Source of the DNA: Ferrimonas balearica
GTDB taxonomy: Bacteria; Pseudomonadota; Gammaproteobacteria; Enterobacterales; Shewanellaceae
Direction of reading: 5' to 3'
Assembly: GCF_019802085.1 (NCBI RefSeq)
Contig: NZ_JAHVHV010000001.1
Coordinates: forward strand, 1,428,874-1,492,873
DNA length: 64,000 nucleotides
Part shown: positions 23,847 to 32,750 of the stretch, in pieces
Position numbering within the stretch: the first letter of the stretch is position 1
Layout of the letters: each line of letters begins with the position of its first letter
Notes under the pieces: model-generated
What the model saw: the letters and a program-made list of their open reading frames with translations, nothing else
The model's database searches: none
What the model was told of the DNA's origin: nothing
Program-made: the position numbers and the translations under genes

Positions 23847-24953
23847 ATGACCGCCAAAGCCTGGTGGCCCAGGATCCACAGTAAACTCATACGGGTGTGG
23901 CGCTTTCGCCTGCGCAACCTGATGTTTCTGCTGCCCCGTCCCCACATCCAGGTGGTGGTGGAGGACGACAGCCAGTTCAACTTCGCGTTTTTCGAGTGGA
24001 TAGCGCGCCACCATCCCGGACTCTATCGCCACCTGCGATTCAGCCTAAGCGGCTCCCTGGGGGCGATGCGCCTGCCCGGGGCCCGGGTGCTGCTGCCCTG
24101 GGTGCGCGATCCGGTTAAGGAGCGCAGCCTGGAGCTGTTCTCTCAGTTGCTGGCGCTGGAACACGATTTCAAGACGGCGGGCCTGGCGGTGGTCAACCCG
24201 GTGGCCAACCTCAGTCGGGCGCGCAAATCGGTGGCCCTGGCGATGGCGCAAAGCCTTGGGATCCGCTGCGCTAGTTTCCAGCCCTGCGGCCCGCAAAGCG
24301 ACTTCGATCACCTGGTCCGACAGCTGGGGCTGCCCTTTATCGTGCGGGACAACGCCACCCACACCCGGCCCATGTACCGCATCGAGCACCCCATGGATCT
24401 CAACACCCTGCCCTGGCATCGGCTTCGGGAGCCGGTGGCCTGCGAGTACCTGGACACCCAGCAGGGGGGCCGCTTTCGCAAGTTTCGCTGCATGACCGTC
24501 GATGGCGTCAGCCTGCCCCGGCACCTGGTGGTCTCCGGCAACTGGTGCACCCACACCAAGGACCGGCTGTTTGACCCGGCCTACCTGGATGAGGAGCGCC
24601 GCTACCTGGCCCTGCCCGGTTGTCCCTTCCACGGCCCGCTGAATCAGCTGAGAAACCTGATGGGGCTGGATTGGGTGGCCTTTGATTTCAGTGTCGATAA
24701 GCACGGCGAGCTGGTGCTGTGGGAGCCCAACCCCTTCCCCCACCTGTGGGACTACCGTCACCCCCTGGATGAGCGACTGAGCCACCACCACCCGGCGATC
24801 CACCGCATCTTTAACCAGATGATGCTTCACCTGGTGCAGCGTGCCGGCTGGTCACTGGACCGCCGCGGCCTGCACACCCACAGTGGCTCAGCGCAAACCG
24901 GCGAAACGGCGAGTGAGGCTCTCAACAACGAGATTCAGCAGCGCCGTCACTAG
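23847..24953 (+). CDS. ATP-grasp-like protein paired with the acyltransferase
   Basis: 368 aa, soluble. The middle and C-terminal parts have the rhythm of ATP-grasp ligases: LPFIVRDNATHTRPMYRI (ATP-binding loop), CEYLDTQQGGRFRKFRCMTV, then MGLDWVAFDFSVDKHGELVLWEPNPFPHLWDY. The acidic D-F-D/E-x-N metal site of the family is recognisable as DFSVD and EPNP. It is immediately downstream of the acyltransferase gene. The last 66 bp overlap the 3' end of the convergent transporter permease gene. Substrate is unknown; ATP-grasp proteins next to acyltransferases often act in surface-polymer or peptide synthesis. Confidence 0.65.
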   Translation: MTAKAWWPRIHSKLIRVWRFRLRNLMFLLPRPHIQVVVEDDSQFNFAFFEWIARHHPGLYRHLRFSLSGSLGAMRLPGARVLLPWVRDPVKERSLELFSQLLALEHDFKTAGLAVVNPVANLSRARKSVALAMAQSLGIRCASFQPCGPQSDFDHLVRQLGLPFIVRDNATHTRPMYRIEHPMDLNTLPWHRLREPVACEYLDTQQGGRFRKFRCMTVDGVSLPRHLVVSGNWCTHTKDRLFDPAYLDEERRYLALPGCPFHGPLNQLRNLMGLDWVAFDFSVDKHGELVLWEPNPFPHLWDYRHPLDERLSHHHPAIHRIFNQMMLHLVQRAGWSLDRRGLHTHSGSAQTGETASEALNNEIQQRRH

Positions 24954-26330
24954 AATGAGCGCCAGCGCCTGATCGAAGCGGAACAGCTCGAAGGCACTGT
25001 CGACGTAGAACCCCAGGGTGGCGATCCCCAGCATGCCCACCATGGCGGTCTCCCGCACCATGGACTCGAAGCGGTACATCAACAGGCCCACGGTGCCCGG
25101 ATAGAGCCGGGGCAACAGTTCGTAGTTGTGCCGGTCCAGCCCTTTGGGGGCATCGGGCCGCAGGGTCAGACGGTCCGCCTCCCGGGCGGTCAGGTAGGCC
25201 ACCAAGGCCCCGTTGTGCAGCCCCAGGGCCAGAGCCGCAGGCAGCATGCTGGGGCCCATCAGCAGCAGCAAAATGAACGCCAGCAGCAACTCAGGCACCG
25301 AGCGCCCCACCAGCAGCAGCGCCTGACCGAGCCAACGGCCATGACCGGCCAGGGTTCGGCTGGCCATAGGCCACCACAGCAGGGCCAATACCCAACTGAA
25401 CGCCAGCGCCATAGCGGCCACCGCCACCGTGCCCTTAAGCCCCGACCAGGCCTGGGCCGACACCTGCCCCAGCCAGGGGCCCAGCGCGCCCCAGTGGCCC
25501 TGAACCAGGGGCGCGGGCCAGAGATCCTCGCTGACAAAGCGCCAAAGCAGGGCCCCGTCTGGCCAGTGAGTGGCGGGCAGCCACCACAGGGCCGCCCCCA
25601 GGGCCAAGGGGATCAGCGGGGGCCGCAGCCACCAGCGGAGGGTGGCGATAAGCAGCAGAAACAGCCACAGCAGCGCCCCGCCCTGGGCGTACTGGCCCTG
25701 GCGAAACGCCGTTTCAAGGTAGAAACCCAGGGTGGGCAGGCCGATAAAGCCCAGCACCGTGGCCGAGCGCAGGGCGCATTCAAAGCGGTATCGGGTGTAG
25801 TTGACCAGGGCGGGCCACATGGGGGCCAGACGGCCGTACAGGAGTCGATCCAGGGCCGAGGCCCCCACCGGCAACGCCGCTTCGATGGCCGGCGGCGCGC
25901 GGGCGAGGATCTCGGCGTAGACCCGGGCAAAGGTGGCCCCGTAAGGGAGGCTTAACGCCAACACGCCGGTCAGGCCCGAGAGGCCAAACAGCTGCATGAA
26001 CAACAGCGCCCAGAACAGCTCGTGCACCGAGCGCACCAGGGCACACAGCGCTCGCACCGATAAGCGGTGATAGCCCATCACCAGCACGGCGCCCAGGACG
26101 ATGCCGCCAGCCACCCCCAGCAGGGCAAAGGCCAGGGTGGCCCACAGGGCCTCAAGCAGATATTCGGTGGCGAACAGATCCGGTTGCAGCAGCCCCTTGG
26201 CCAGGCGCGCCAGCTCGGCGGCGGGATCCGTGGTGGTGATGGCCAGGTCTCCCAGCGCCATGGCCAGCAGCGCCGCCAGGGCGACGCCGGCGGTCAGCCG
26301 TCTGAGGCCGGCGCTGTGATGGGGCGTCAC
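24888..26330 (-). CDS. Fused double permease of a phosphonate/selenate-type ABC importer (PhnE-PhnE)
   Basis: 480 aa, twice the size of a standard PhnE. Two homologous BPD-transport permease domains can be seen. Each has an EAA-like loop and a characteristic end: LVNYTRYRFECALRSATVLGFIG with LPTLGFYLETAF in the first half, and LLMYRFESMVRETAMVGMLG with IATLGFYVDSAF in the second. One chain can therefore supply both halves of the transporter channel. It overlaps the ATPase gene by 4 bp, and its 3' end overlaps the convergent gene by 66 bp. The gene order is binding protein, ATPase, permease. Confidence 0.9.
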   Translation of the reverse strand: MTPHHSAGLRRLTAGVALAALLAMALGDLAITTTDPAAELARLAKGLLQPDLFATEYLLEALWATLAFALLGVAGGIVLGAVLVMGYHRLSVRALCALVRSVHELFWALLFMQLFGLSGLTGVLALSLPYGATFARVYAEILARAPPAIEAALPVGASALDRLLYGRLAPMWPALVNYTRYRFECALRSATVLGFIGLPTLGFYLETAFRQGQYAQGGALLWLFLLLIATLRWWLRPPLIPLALGAALWWLPATHWPDGALLWRFVSEDLWPAPLVQGHWGALGPWLGQVSAQAWSGLKGTVAVAAMALAFSWVLALLWWPMASRTLAGHGRWLGQALLLVGRSVPELLLAFILLLLMGPSMLPAALALGLHNGALVAYLTAREADRLTLRPDAPKGLDRHNYELLPRLYPGTVGLLMYRFESMVRETAMVGMLGIATLGFYVDSAFELFRFDQALALILVTALLNLVVESLTRRFAGLR

Positions 26331-26980
26331 AGGTAGAGCTGCGCCACTTGGGCGTCGTCCAGGGCCGCGGTGGCGCAGTCAAAGCGCACTTGCCCCTCGG
26401 CCAGGCCGATGACCCGGTCGAAACAGTGTCGGGCCAAGGCCACGTCGTGCAGGGCCACCACGGCGGTGTCGTGGCGGCTTAGGGTCCAACGCAGCAGTTG
26501 CTCCCCCTGAACCGGGTCAAGGGCACTGACCGGTTCATCGCCGAGAAACACCCGCCGCTGTCGATAGAGCGCGCGGCCCAGCGCGGTGCGCTGACGCTGG
26601 CCGCCGGAGAGGCGAGCCACCGGGGTCATCAGTTTGGCGGCCAGGCCCAGTTCGCTGCACAGCGACGCCACCGCCCGCTTTGGCCCGGGCAGCGGCCAGA
26701 TAAGGTTGGCCAGGTTATAGAGGCTGTGGTGCTGGTCCAGCTGCCCCATGTAGACGTTGTGGAACACCGAGAGGGAGTCCACCAGGCCCTGGGCCTGGGG
26801 GCAGAGGGCGATCGCCTCGGGACACTGGTGGTAGAGGCGTTCCAGCAGCGTGGTCTTGCCCACCCCGGAGCGGCCCAGCAGGGCCACCTTCTCCCCCTCC
26901 CGGATCTGGAGCGACACCCCCTGGAGCACCCGGTGTTCCCCCCGGTGCAGATCGGCCGCCGCCAGAGAGAAGCGCAGCAT
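26327..26980 (-). CDS. ATPase of a phosphonate/selenate-type ABC importer (PhnC-like)
   Basis: 217 aa, short for a PhnC but complete: Walker A LGRSGVGKTTLL (about residues 35-46), Q-loop LCPQAQGLVDSLSVFHNVYM, signature LSGGQRQR, Walker B RVFLGDEPVSALD and H-loop VVALHDVALA. The Walker B has an inserted Gly before DEP, read as written. Its start overlaps the binding-protein stop (TGATG) and its stop overlaps the permease start, so all three are translationally coupled. Confidence 0.92.
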   Translation of the reverse strand: MLRFSLAAADLHRGEHRVLQGVSLQIREGEKVALLGRSGVGKTTLLERLYHQCPEAIALCPQAQGLVDSLSVFHNVYMGQLDQHHSLYNLANLIWPLPGPKRAVASLCSELGLAAKLMTPVARLSGGQRQRTALGRALYRQRRVFLGDEPVSALDPVQGEQLLRWTLSRHDTAVVALHDVALARHCFDRVIGLAEGQVRFDCATAALDDAQVAQLYL

Positions 26981-27828
26981 CAGTTCAGCAGACCAATGGA
27001 CTCGGCCACCTCTTCAATGGGGCGAAAATCCTCGTTGTCCGCCTCGATAAAGCCTTGACGGGGGAAGGCGTTGAGCAGCTTGGGGTCCTCCATGCCAATC
27101 AGGGCCGCCTGCACCTTGTCGGTGAAACCCTCGCCGAAACGTTGGTCCATGTCGCCACGCACCGTCCACTGGTAATCCGGGTACGGCGGGGTTTCCCACA
27201 CCACCTTGACCTTCTCAGGATCGGCAATCCCTTCTCGGATCGCCTGCTGCCACACCTTGTAGTTGACCGCCCCGGCCTGGTAGACCCCGGCCTGCACCTG
27301 GGCGATGGTGCGGTTGTGATCGCCGGAATAGCCGATGCGGCTGAACAGCTCGTGATCCGGGCCCAGGTACTTCTCGATGTAGTACTGGGGCATCAGGCGG
27401 CCGGAGGTGGAGCCCTTGGAGCCGTAGGTAAAGCTCAAGCCCTCCAGCTCCTCACGCTTGAGGGCGGACATGTTGGACAGCCCGGTACTGGTGTTGACGA
27501 TAAAGTAGGTTTTGAAGAACTGGTCTTCGTAGCCCTGGGCGATGGCCTGGGAGCCGGGCACCAGGCGGCGGGCCTGGACTCCGGAGAGGCCACCGAACCA
27601 GGCCAGCTGCACCTGGTTGTTGCGAAAGGCGGTGACCGCGGCGGCGTAGGATTTCACCGGCACGTAGCGCACCTCGGTACCCAGCTCCTGGGCCAGGTAG
27701 TGGGCCACCTGCTCGAAACGGGTGCGCAGGCGCGATTCATCCTGATCGGGGATGGCGGTGAAGTAGAGTGGCTCAGCCACCAGAGCACCGGGCATCAACA
27801 GCGCCAGGAGAAGGAGAAATGTGCGCAT
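26980..27828 (-). CDS. Periplasmic binding protein of a putative selenate (phosphonate-type) ABC importer
   Basis: 282 aa from the ATG at 27828 (AAGGA upstream), giving the signal peptide MRTFLLLLALLMPGALVA. The mature protein is PhnD-like. FTAIPDQDESRLRTRFEQVA, VKSYAAAVTAFRNNQVQLAW, FGGLSGVQARRLVPGSQAIA and TYGSKGSTSGRLMPQYYIEK match the group usually annotated as putative selenate binding protein. The group name rests on memory; phosphonate, phosphite or another oxyanion remains possible. It is first of a three-gene operon and divergent from phoP across 200 bp. Confidence 0.88.
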   Translation of the reverse strand: MRTFLLLLALLMPGALVAEPLYFTAIPDQDESRLRTRFEQVAHYLAQELGTEVRYVPVKSYAAAVTAFRNNQVQLAWFGGLSGVQARRLVPGSQAIAQGYEDQFFKTYFIVNTSTGLSNMSALKREELEGLSFTYGSKGSTSGRLMPQYYIEKYLGPDHELFSRIGYSGDHNRTIAQVQAGVYQAGAVNYKVWQQAIREGIADPEKVKVVWETPPYPDYQWTVRGDMDQRFGEGFTDKVQAALIGMEDPKLLNAFPRQGFIEADNEDFRPIEEVAESIGLLN

Positions 27829-28028
27829 GGTCGCGTCCTTGTGTGTCGTTTGGAGGGCTATTCTAACCAATCGCCCGGCCAATTCCATTGACCACTTGTT
27901 ACCGCGCACAAAAACCGCTCGTGAAACCAGGCACTTCGTCGCCAAAGGGGAACAATTCAGGCAACATACAGGCAAACTCGATATGCTGTATCCGTTTAAT
28001 ACGCCCCCTATATCAACGTGAGTCCGCC

Positions 28029-28703
28029 ATGCAAATTCTCGTGATTGAAGACGATCCGCTCCTGTGTCACCACCTCAAGGTGCGACTGACCGAACTGGGC
28101 AACCAGGTTCAGGCCAGCCAGACCGCCTCCGAGGGGGAGTACCTGGCCAACAACTACCCGTTGGACATTGCGGTGATCGATCTGGGCCTGCCCGACGAGA
28201 GCGGACTTTCCCTGATCCAGCGTCTGCGGGACCAGGGCAAGGCGTTCCCCATCCTGATCCTCACCGCTCGCGACAGCTGGCAGGACAAGGTGGAGGGCCT
28301 CAATGCCGGCGCCGACGATTACCTGGTCAAGCCGTTCCGCATCGAGGAGCTGATGGCCCGCCTGAACGCCCTGGTGCGTCGCAGCGCCGGGTTCATCAAG
28401 CCGGAGATCACCTGTGATCAGCTGAAGATGGACCTGACCGGCAAGAGCGTCACCCTGAACGGCGAGCTGCTGGAGCTGACCGCTTTCGAGTACCAGATCC
28501 TCGAGTACCTGATGCGCCACCACCAGCAGGTGATCTCCAAGCAGCGCCTGCTGGACGTGCTCTACGAAGACCGCGAAGGGGATCCCAACACCGTGGAGGT
28601 GATGATCTCCCGACTGCGCAAGAAGCTGGTCAACGGTGGCATGGACAGCCCCATTGTCACCATTCGCGGCCAGGGCTACCGTTTTAACCACGCCTGCGAA
28701 TAA
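28029..28703 (+). CDS. phoP: PhoP-type response regulator
   Basis: 224 aa, OmpR/PhoP family. The receiver has the acidic pocket (IEDDPLLCHHLKVRL), phospho-acceptor Asp in VIDLGLPDESGLSLI (about residue 51), switch Thr and Lys in LILTARDSWQDKVE and DDYLVKPF. The C-terminal winged helix ends RGQGYRF. The segment LTARDSWQDKVEGLNAGADDY is almost that of enterobacterial PhoP. The stop overlaps the sensor start by one base. PhoP usually answers low Mg2+, cationic peptides or acid pH. A single PhoP half-site-like CGTTTA lies about 35 bp upstream, but no full box. Confidence 0.93.
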   Translation: MQILVIEDDPLLCHHLKVRLTELGNQVQASQTASEGEYLANNYPLDIAVIDLGLPDESGLSLIQRLRDQGKAFPILILTARDSWQDKVEGLNAGADDYLVKPFRIEELMARLNALVRRSAGFIKPEITCDQLKMDLTGKSVTLNGELLELTAFEYQILEYLMRHHQQVISKQRLLDVLYEDREGDPNTVEVMISRLRKKLVNGGMDSPIVTIRGQGYRFNHACE

Positions 28704-30076
28704 TGAATCACTTCGCCCAGCTGTGCCGACGCCCCACCATCTTCCGGCGGGTCATCGGCACCTCGATGATCGTCCTGACCCTGGCCACCCTCACCCTGGC
28801 CGGGGCAGAACGCTATCAGAACGAGAATGACCTCTACGCCCGTAACGCCCGCACCGTGCCCGCGCAGTTGGCCTACATCGGTGAGGAGCTGCGCGAAGAC
28901 AACATCGACATCGGCTCCGGCGAGCTGGTCAAGGATGAACGCTTCCAGGCCGGCGCCAACCTCTTTGCCGTGTGCCGTTCCGGCAACCAAATTTACCAGT
29001 CCAGCGGCCTGATAAACCACGGCGTGGGCGACCTCTGTCCCCTGTTACCGGATTCAGTCGAGCAGATCGCCACCCAACCGGTGATCCTGGGTGATGGCAA
29101 CCCCTACTACCTCTATCCGTTGGAGTTCGACACCGACCGCGGGCACTTTGTGCTGCTGATCCTGCGGGACGGCACCGAGGCTGCCCACGAGCTCAAGGTG
29201 CTGGATCGCCGATTGGCCCTCAAGGTGGGGATCACCCTCCCCATCCTGCTGTTGCTGCTCATCAGCGCCGCCCTGTGGGGCATGAAACCGCTGAAGATGT
29301 TGGGCCAGCAGCTCAGAGAGATCATCAAAGGTCGCCGGGAGCGTCTGGACGCCCCCCAGGCCCACGAGCTTCATGAGATCACCCTGGCGCTGAACGAGAT
29401 GCTCGCCCAGTCCGAGCGACGCAAGAGCACCTACGAGAACGCCATGAAGGACCTGGCCCACAGCCTGAAGACCCGATTGGCGGCGGCCCAGGCAATCCTC
29501 GACGAGCAGAGCGATCCGGCCAAACGGAGCAAGGAGCTCTACGAACAGCTGGGCCAGATGGACCTGCTGGTGCAGTACCAGCTGCGCAAAGCGGTGATGG
29601 GCCGTCAGGGCCTCAGCCAGCGCAGCGCCGACATCGAGCCGGTGGTCAAGCAGTTGGCCAACATGCTCAGCAAGGTCTATCGCGATAAGGGGATCCACTG
29701 TCACATCGACATCGATGCCCAGTGCCGCTTCCCCGGCTCGAAAGAGGACCTGATGGAGCTGATGGGCAACCTGATGGACAACGCCCACCGCTTCGCCATC
29801 AACCAGGTTCGGGTCAGTGCCCGTCTCACCGAGCGGGGCCACTGCCAATTGCAGGTGGAGGATGACGGCCCGGGGATCGATCCGGAACAGCGCCAGCGGG
29901 TGCTGCGGCGCGGCGAGCGGGCGGACGAACGCCACCCGGGACAGGGGATCGGCCTGGCGGTGTGCCACGAGTTGGCCCTGGCCTACGGCGGTGAGCTGAC
30001 CATCGACAACTCCCCCCTGCAGGGCGCCCGCATCACCCTCACCCTGCCGCTGGAAAGCTTTTCCACTTCCGAGTGA
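28703..30076 (+). CDS. phoQ: PhoQ-type sensor histidine kinase
   Basis: 457 aa. A transmembrane helix at about 15-35, a periplasmic sensor to about 170, a second helix (LPILLLLLISAALWGMKPL), then a linker follow. The phosphorylation helix is DLAHSLKTRLAAAQ, like the PhoQ H-box but with Arg where enteric PhoQ has Pro. The ATPase has the N-box LMDNAHRFA, DDGPGID and GQGIGLAVCHELA. It pairs with the overlapping phoP. The periplasmic part lacks a long Asp/Glu cluster that I could recognise, so Mg2+ sensing is not certain. Confidence 0.92.
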   Translation: MNHFAQLCRRPTIFRRVIGTSMIVLTLATLTLAGAERYQNENDLYARNARTVPAQLAYIGEELREDNIDIGSGELVKDERFQAGANLFAVCRSGNQIYQSSGLINHGVGDLCPLLPDSVEQIATQPVILGDGNPYYLYPLEFDTDRGHFVLLILRDGTEAAHELKVLDRRLALKVGITLPILLLLLISAALWGMKPLKMLGQQLREIIKGRRERLDAPQAHELHEITLALNEMLAQSERRKSTYENAMKDLAHSLKTRLAAAQAILDEQSDPAKRSKELYEQLGQMDLLVQYQLRKAVMGRQGLSQRSADIEPVVKQLANMLSKVYRDKGIHCHIDIDAQCRFPGSKEDLMELMGNLMDNAHRFAINQVRVSARLTERGHCQLQVEDDGPGIDPEQRQRVLRRGERADERHPGQGIGLAVCHELALAYGGELTIDNSPLQGARITLTLPLESFSTSE

Positions 30077-30130
30077 ATAGGAGCGCCTCCTTGTCCGGTC
30101 TGTTGTTTGGCAGACCCAAAGGAGGCTCTC

Positions 30131-30544
30131 ATGAAACTGCTAAGTTTGGCCCTTCCTCTGATGTTCTCCGCCAGCCTGGTGGCGGCAGAACTGCAGCCGG
30201 ATAAGAACATCCAGATTTTGACCCTCAACGGTGAACCCATCGACGTCTATCGCAAGGTCATCGACCTCGGCGCCGGTCCGCAGATCATCACCGTACGCTA
30301 CGACGCCCTGTTTGAGTCCAACGCCGAAGACCACGAGTTCGTGCGCTCCTCGGTGCAGGTGATCCGCTTCGAGGCGATGCCCAATGAGCAGTACCGCATC
30401 AGCGTGCCGAGCATGGATCTCAACAGCGCCCGGCGCTTCGCCGAAGACCCCCACTTCCAGCTCACCAGCAGTGATGGGCAGCGCATCGCCCACCGCACCT
30501 GGAGCCGGGACGAGTTGCTGGCCGAGCTGCTAGCACGGCCGTAA
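30131..30544 (+). CDS. DUF2057-like periplasmic protein, short form
   Basis: 137 aa from the ATG at 30131, with a strong AGGAGG ribosome site. Signal peptide MKLLSLALPLMFSASLVAA. The mature start, LQPDKNIQILTLNGEPIDVY, and the following two-strand pattern resemble DUF2057 (YccT) proteins, but those are usually about 200 aa or more, so this is a short version or a relative. Function unknown. It lies 54 bp after phoQ on the same strand and may be co-transcribed. Confidence 0.65.
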   Translation: MKLLSLALPLMFSASLVAAELQPDKNIQILTLNGEPIDVYRKVIDLGAGPQIITVRYDALFESNAEDHEFVRSSVQVIRFEAMPNEQYRISVPSMDLNSARRFAEDPHFQLTSSDGQRIAHRTWSRDELLAELLARP

Positions 30545-30576
30545 CGCGTTGTATCGCTGTCAGTTATCTTAAGTTA

Positions 30577-30609
30577 AACTGTCGATAACATCGGACGTTA
30601 TCGACAGTT
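30577..30609. repeat. 13-bp perfect inverted repeat abutting the HD-GYP start codon
   Basis: AACTGTCGATAAC (30577-30589) and GTTATCGACAGTT (30597-30609) are perfect complements around a 7-nt loop; the ATG follows directly at 30610. No Shine-Dalgarno is visible. An upstream CAGTTA (30561-30566) could pair alternatively with the first arm. It may act as an RNA hairpin over the start codon or as a DNA operator. Confidence 0.8.
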
Positions 30610-31854
30610 ATGAGCCAAGCGACCACCAAACTGGATATCGATAAGCTGCGGGTAGGCCACTACATCCGCCTGCCCCTGCCCTGGCGCGACCACCCCTTCA
30701 TGTTCAACAGCTTTCGCATCAAGGATGCGCAGCAGATCGCCCTGCTGAAACGGCTGAAACTCAATTTCGTGTTCGTGGACATGAAGCGCTCGGCGGTCGC
30801 CGAGGACGCCCCCACCCCACAAGCGCCTAAAGCCGAGGACCTGGCCGAGGCCCAGCAAGCCTTGGCCCAGGCCAAGCAGGCCCAGATCGAGCGGCTGCAG
30901 AACTACCGCCGAGGCCTGAAAAAGACCACCCAGAACTACCGAGACAACCTCTCCCGCACCCGGGCCCTGGCCAGCAAGGTGCGGGGCCGTCCCGAAGAGG
31001 GGATCCAGGCGGCCACCACCATGGTGCGCACCATGGTCGACGAGTTGCTCAACTCCGATGGCCTGGAGCTGCACCTGATGGCCGAAGGGGAACTCAAGGA
31101 CGCCATCCACCATCACGGGCTCAACGTGACCGTGCTGTCGCTGATGCTGGCCAAGAAACTGGGTCTGACGGAGATGGAGATCGAAACCGTTGGCCTGGGG
31201 GCGCTGTTCCACGACTTTGGTAAGGCCAAGCTGCCCGGCTCCCTGGCCAGCACGCCGCCGAAAACCGCCGCCGAGGTGGCCGCGTTCAAGACCCATCCGA
31301 ACCTGGCAGACACCCTTATCGAGGGGGACAACGGCCTGCCCTGGCAGGCGGTGGCCATCATCCGTCAGCATCACGAGTTTCTCGACGGCAGTGGCTACCC
31401 GGAGGGGCTTAAGGGGGAGCGGATCGATCCCCTGGCCCAGCTGGTCACCGTGGTCAACGAATACGACAACCTGGTGCACCACCCGGATCCCCGCCGCCGT
31501 CGCACCCCCAACACGGCGCTGGGCTGGCTGTTCAAGCACCGCCAGGAGCAGCTCAACACCCAGTACCTGCAGCAGTTCATTAAGATGATGGGGGTCTACC
31601 CCCCCGGCTCCATCGTCCAGTTGGACAACGGCCAGTACGGCATCGTGATGTCCATCAACGAGAAAGCGCTGCTGAGCCCCAACGTGATGATCTACGACCC
31701 GGCCATCCCGGTGCAGGAGGCGGCGGTGATCAACGTCGGCGACGAGGGGCTCAAGGTGGCCAAATCCCTGCCTCCGGAGGCCCTCTCCAAGGGCGCCTAC
31801 GCCTACCTCAGCCCGAGGGAACGCATCAACTACTTCTTCGAGGGCAAACACTGA
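30610..31854 (+). CDS. HD-GYP domain protein with N-terminal DUF3391, predicted cyclic-di-GMP phosphodiesterase
   Basis: 414 aa. The N-terminal DUF3391 domain (residues 1-65, DKLRVGHYIRLPLPWRDHPF) is followed by a charged Gln/Ala helix (80-130). The HD-GYP domain follows: HHHGLNVTVLSLMLAKKLGL, HDFGKAKLP (the HD pair), IIRQHHEFLDGSGYPEGLKG (HH and the GYP motif). All catalytic elements look intact, so hydrolysis of cyclic-di-GMP is expected. It is cytosolic with no membrane segment. There is no visible ribosome site; instead a 13-bp hairpin ends at the start codon, suggesting unusual translational control. Confidence 0.94.
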   Translation: MSQATTKLDIDKLRVGHYIRLPLPWRDHPFMFNSFRIKDAQQIALLKRLKLNFVFVDMKRSAVAEDAPTPQAPKAEDLAEAQQALAQAKQAQIERLQNYRRGLKKTTQNYRDNLSRTRALASKVRGRPEEGIQAATTMVRTMVDELLNSDGLELHLMAEGELKDAIHHHGLNVTVLSLMLAKKLGLTEMEIETVGLGALFHDFGKAKLPGSLASTPPKTAAEVAAFKTHPNLADTLIEGDNGLPWQAVAIIRQHHEFLDGSGYPEGLKGERIDPLAQLVTVVNEYDNLVHHPDPRRRRTPNTALGWLFKHRQEQLNTQYLQQFIKMMGVYPPGSIVQLDNGQYGIVMSINEKALLSPNVMIYDPAIPVQEAAVINVGDEGLKVAKSLPPEALSKGAYAYLSPRERINYFFEGKH

Positions 31855-31933
31855 CATCAAAGTGTCCGTAGGGCGTCATGGCCCTGTCACGCCGGTGCGG
31901 AAAGTTGAAGCGAACTTTCAAGGAGAAACCGCC

Positions 31934-32707
31934 ATGCACCGGCCCCCTTTGCTGTGTCGTAGCCTCTTCCTTTCCGACCTTCACCTGGGCAGCCGCGCCT
32001 GCCAGGCCGACCGCATTCTTTCCCTGCTCAATCGCTGCCAATGCCAACAGATCTACCTGGTGGGGGACATCATCGATTTCTGGGCACAGAAGAAGCAGCG
32101 CTACTGGCCCGCCAGCCACCACCAGGTGCTGCGTAAACTGGCCAAGCTGGCCGCTCAGGGGGTGGAGATCACCTACCTGCCGGGCAATCACGACGGGGTG
32201 CTGCGGGAGTTCTGCCAGGGCGAACTGCTGGGGATCCGAATGCGACGACGCCAAGTTCATCGCACCCTCAAGGGGGAGCACTTTCTGATCACCCACGGGG
32301 ATGAGTTCGACAGCGCCGTGTTGCTGTGCCGCTTGCATCGCCTGATGGGTCAGCACGGCTACGAGACGCTGTTGTGGCTTAACCGGGTCTGGAACCGGTA
32401 TCGCGCTTGGCGGGGCAAGGGGCATTGGTCCCTGGCCAAGCACCTCAAAAGCCGGCTCAAAGGCGCCAACGACGCCGTGGCCCGCTACCGCCAGGCGGCG
32501 GTGGACGAGGCCCGCCGCCAGGGTGTCGAGGGGATCGTCTGTGGGCACATCCACTGCCCGGACCAGCGCAGCCAGGATGGGGTGCAGTACCTCAACACCG
32601 GCGACTGGCTGGAGAGTTTCACCGCCATCACCGAGGATCTGGACGGCAACATGCGCCTGGTGCAGCTTGAAGAGGCGGTGAACCCGACGCTGTCACAGGT
32701 GGCCTAA
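31934..32707 (+). CDS. LpxH-like metallophosphoesterase (UDP-2,3-diacylglucosamine diphosphatase family)
   Basis: 257 aa from the ATG at 31934 with AAGGAG ideally placed; the open frame runs further upstream without support. Metal-site motifs appear in order: LFLSDLHLGS, YLVGDIIDFW, LPGNHDG, FLITHGDEFDS and CGHIHCPD. This is the LpxH/LpxH2 branch that can cleave UDP-diacylglucosamine in lipid A synthesis, although relatives act on other substrates. A 7-bp hairpin GAAAGTT/AACTTTC (31900-31919) sits just before the ribosome site. Confidence 0.85.
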   Translation: MHRPPLLCRSLFLSDLHLGSRACQADRILSLLNRCQCQQIYLVGDIIDFWAQKKQRYWPASHHQVLRKLAKLAAQGVEITYLPGNHDGVLREFCQGELLGIRMRRRQVHRTLKGEHFLITHGDEFDSAVLLCRLHRLMGQHGYETLLWLNRVWNRYRAWRGKGHWSLAKHLKSRLKGANDAVARYRQAAVDEARRQGVEGIVCGHIHCPDQRSQDGVQYLNTGDWLESFTAITEDLDGNMRLVQLEEAVNPTLSQVA

Positions 32708-32750
32708 GCGCCGGTATTGCCTTGCGAAACCCCAGGAGGCCAACCATATT

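Noticed and set aside
26327-26980. Extra Gly in Walker B (FLGDEP) thought to be a defect
   Set aside because: The catalytic Asp-Glu pair is intact; the pattern is tolerated variation.
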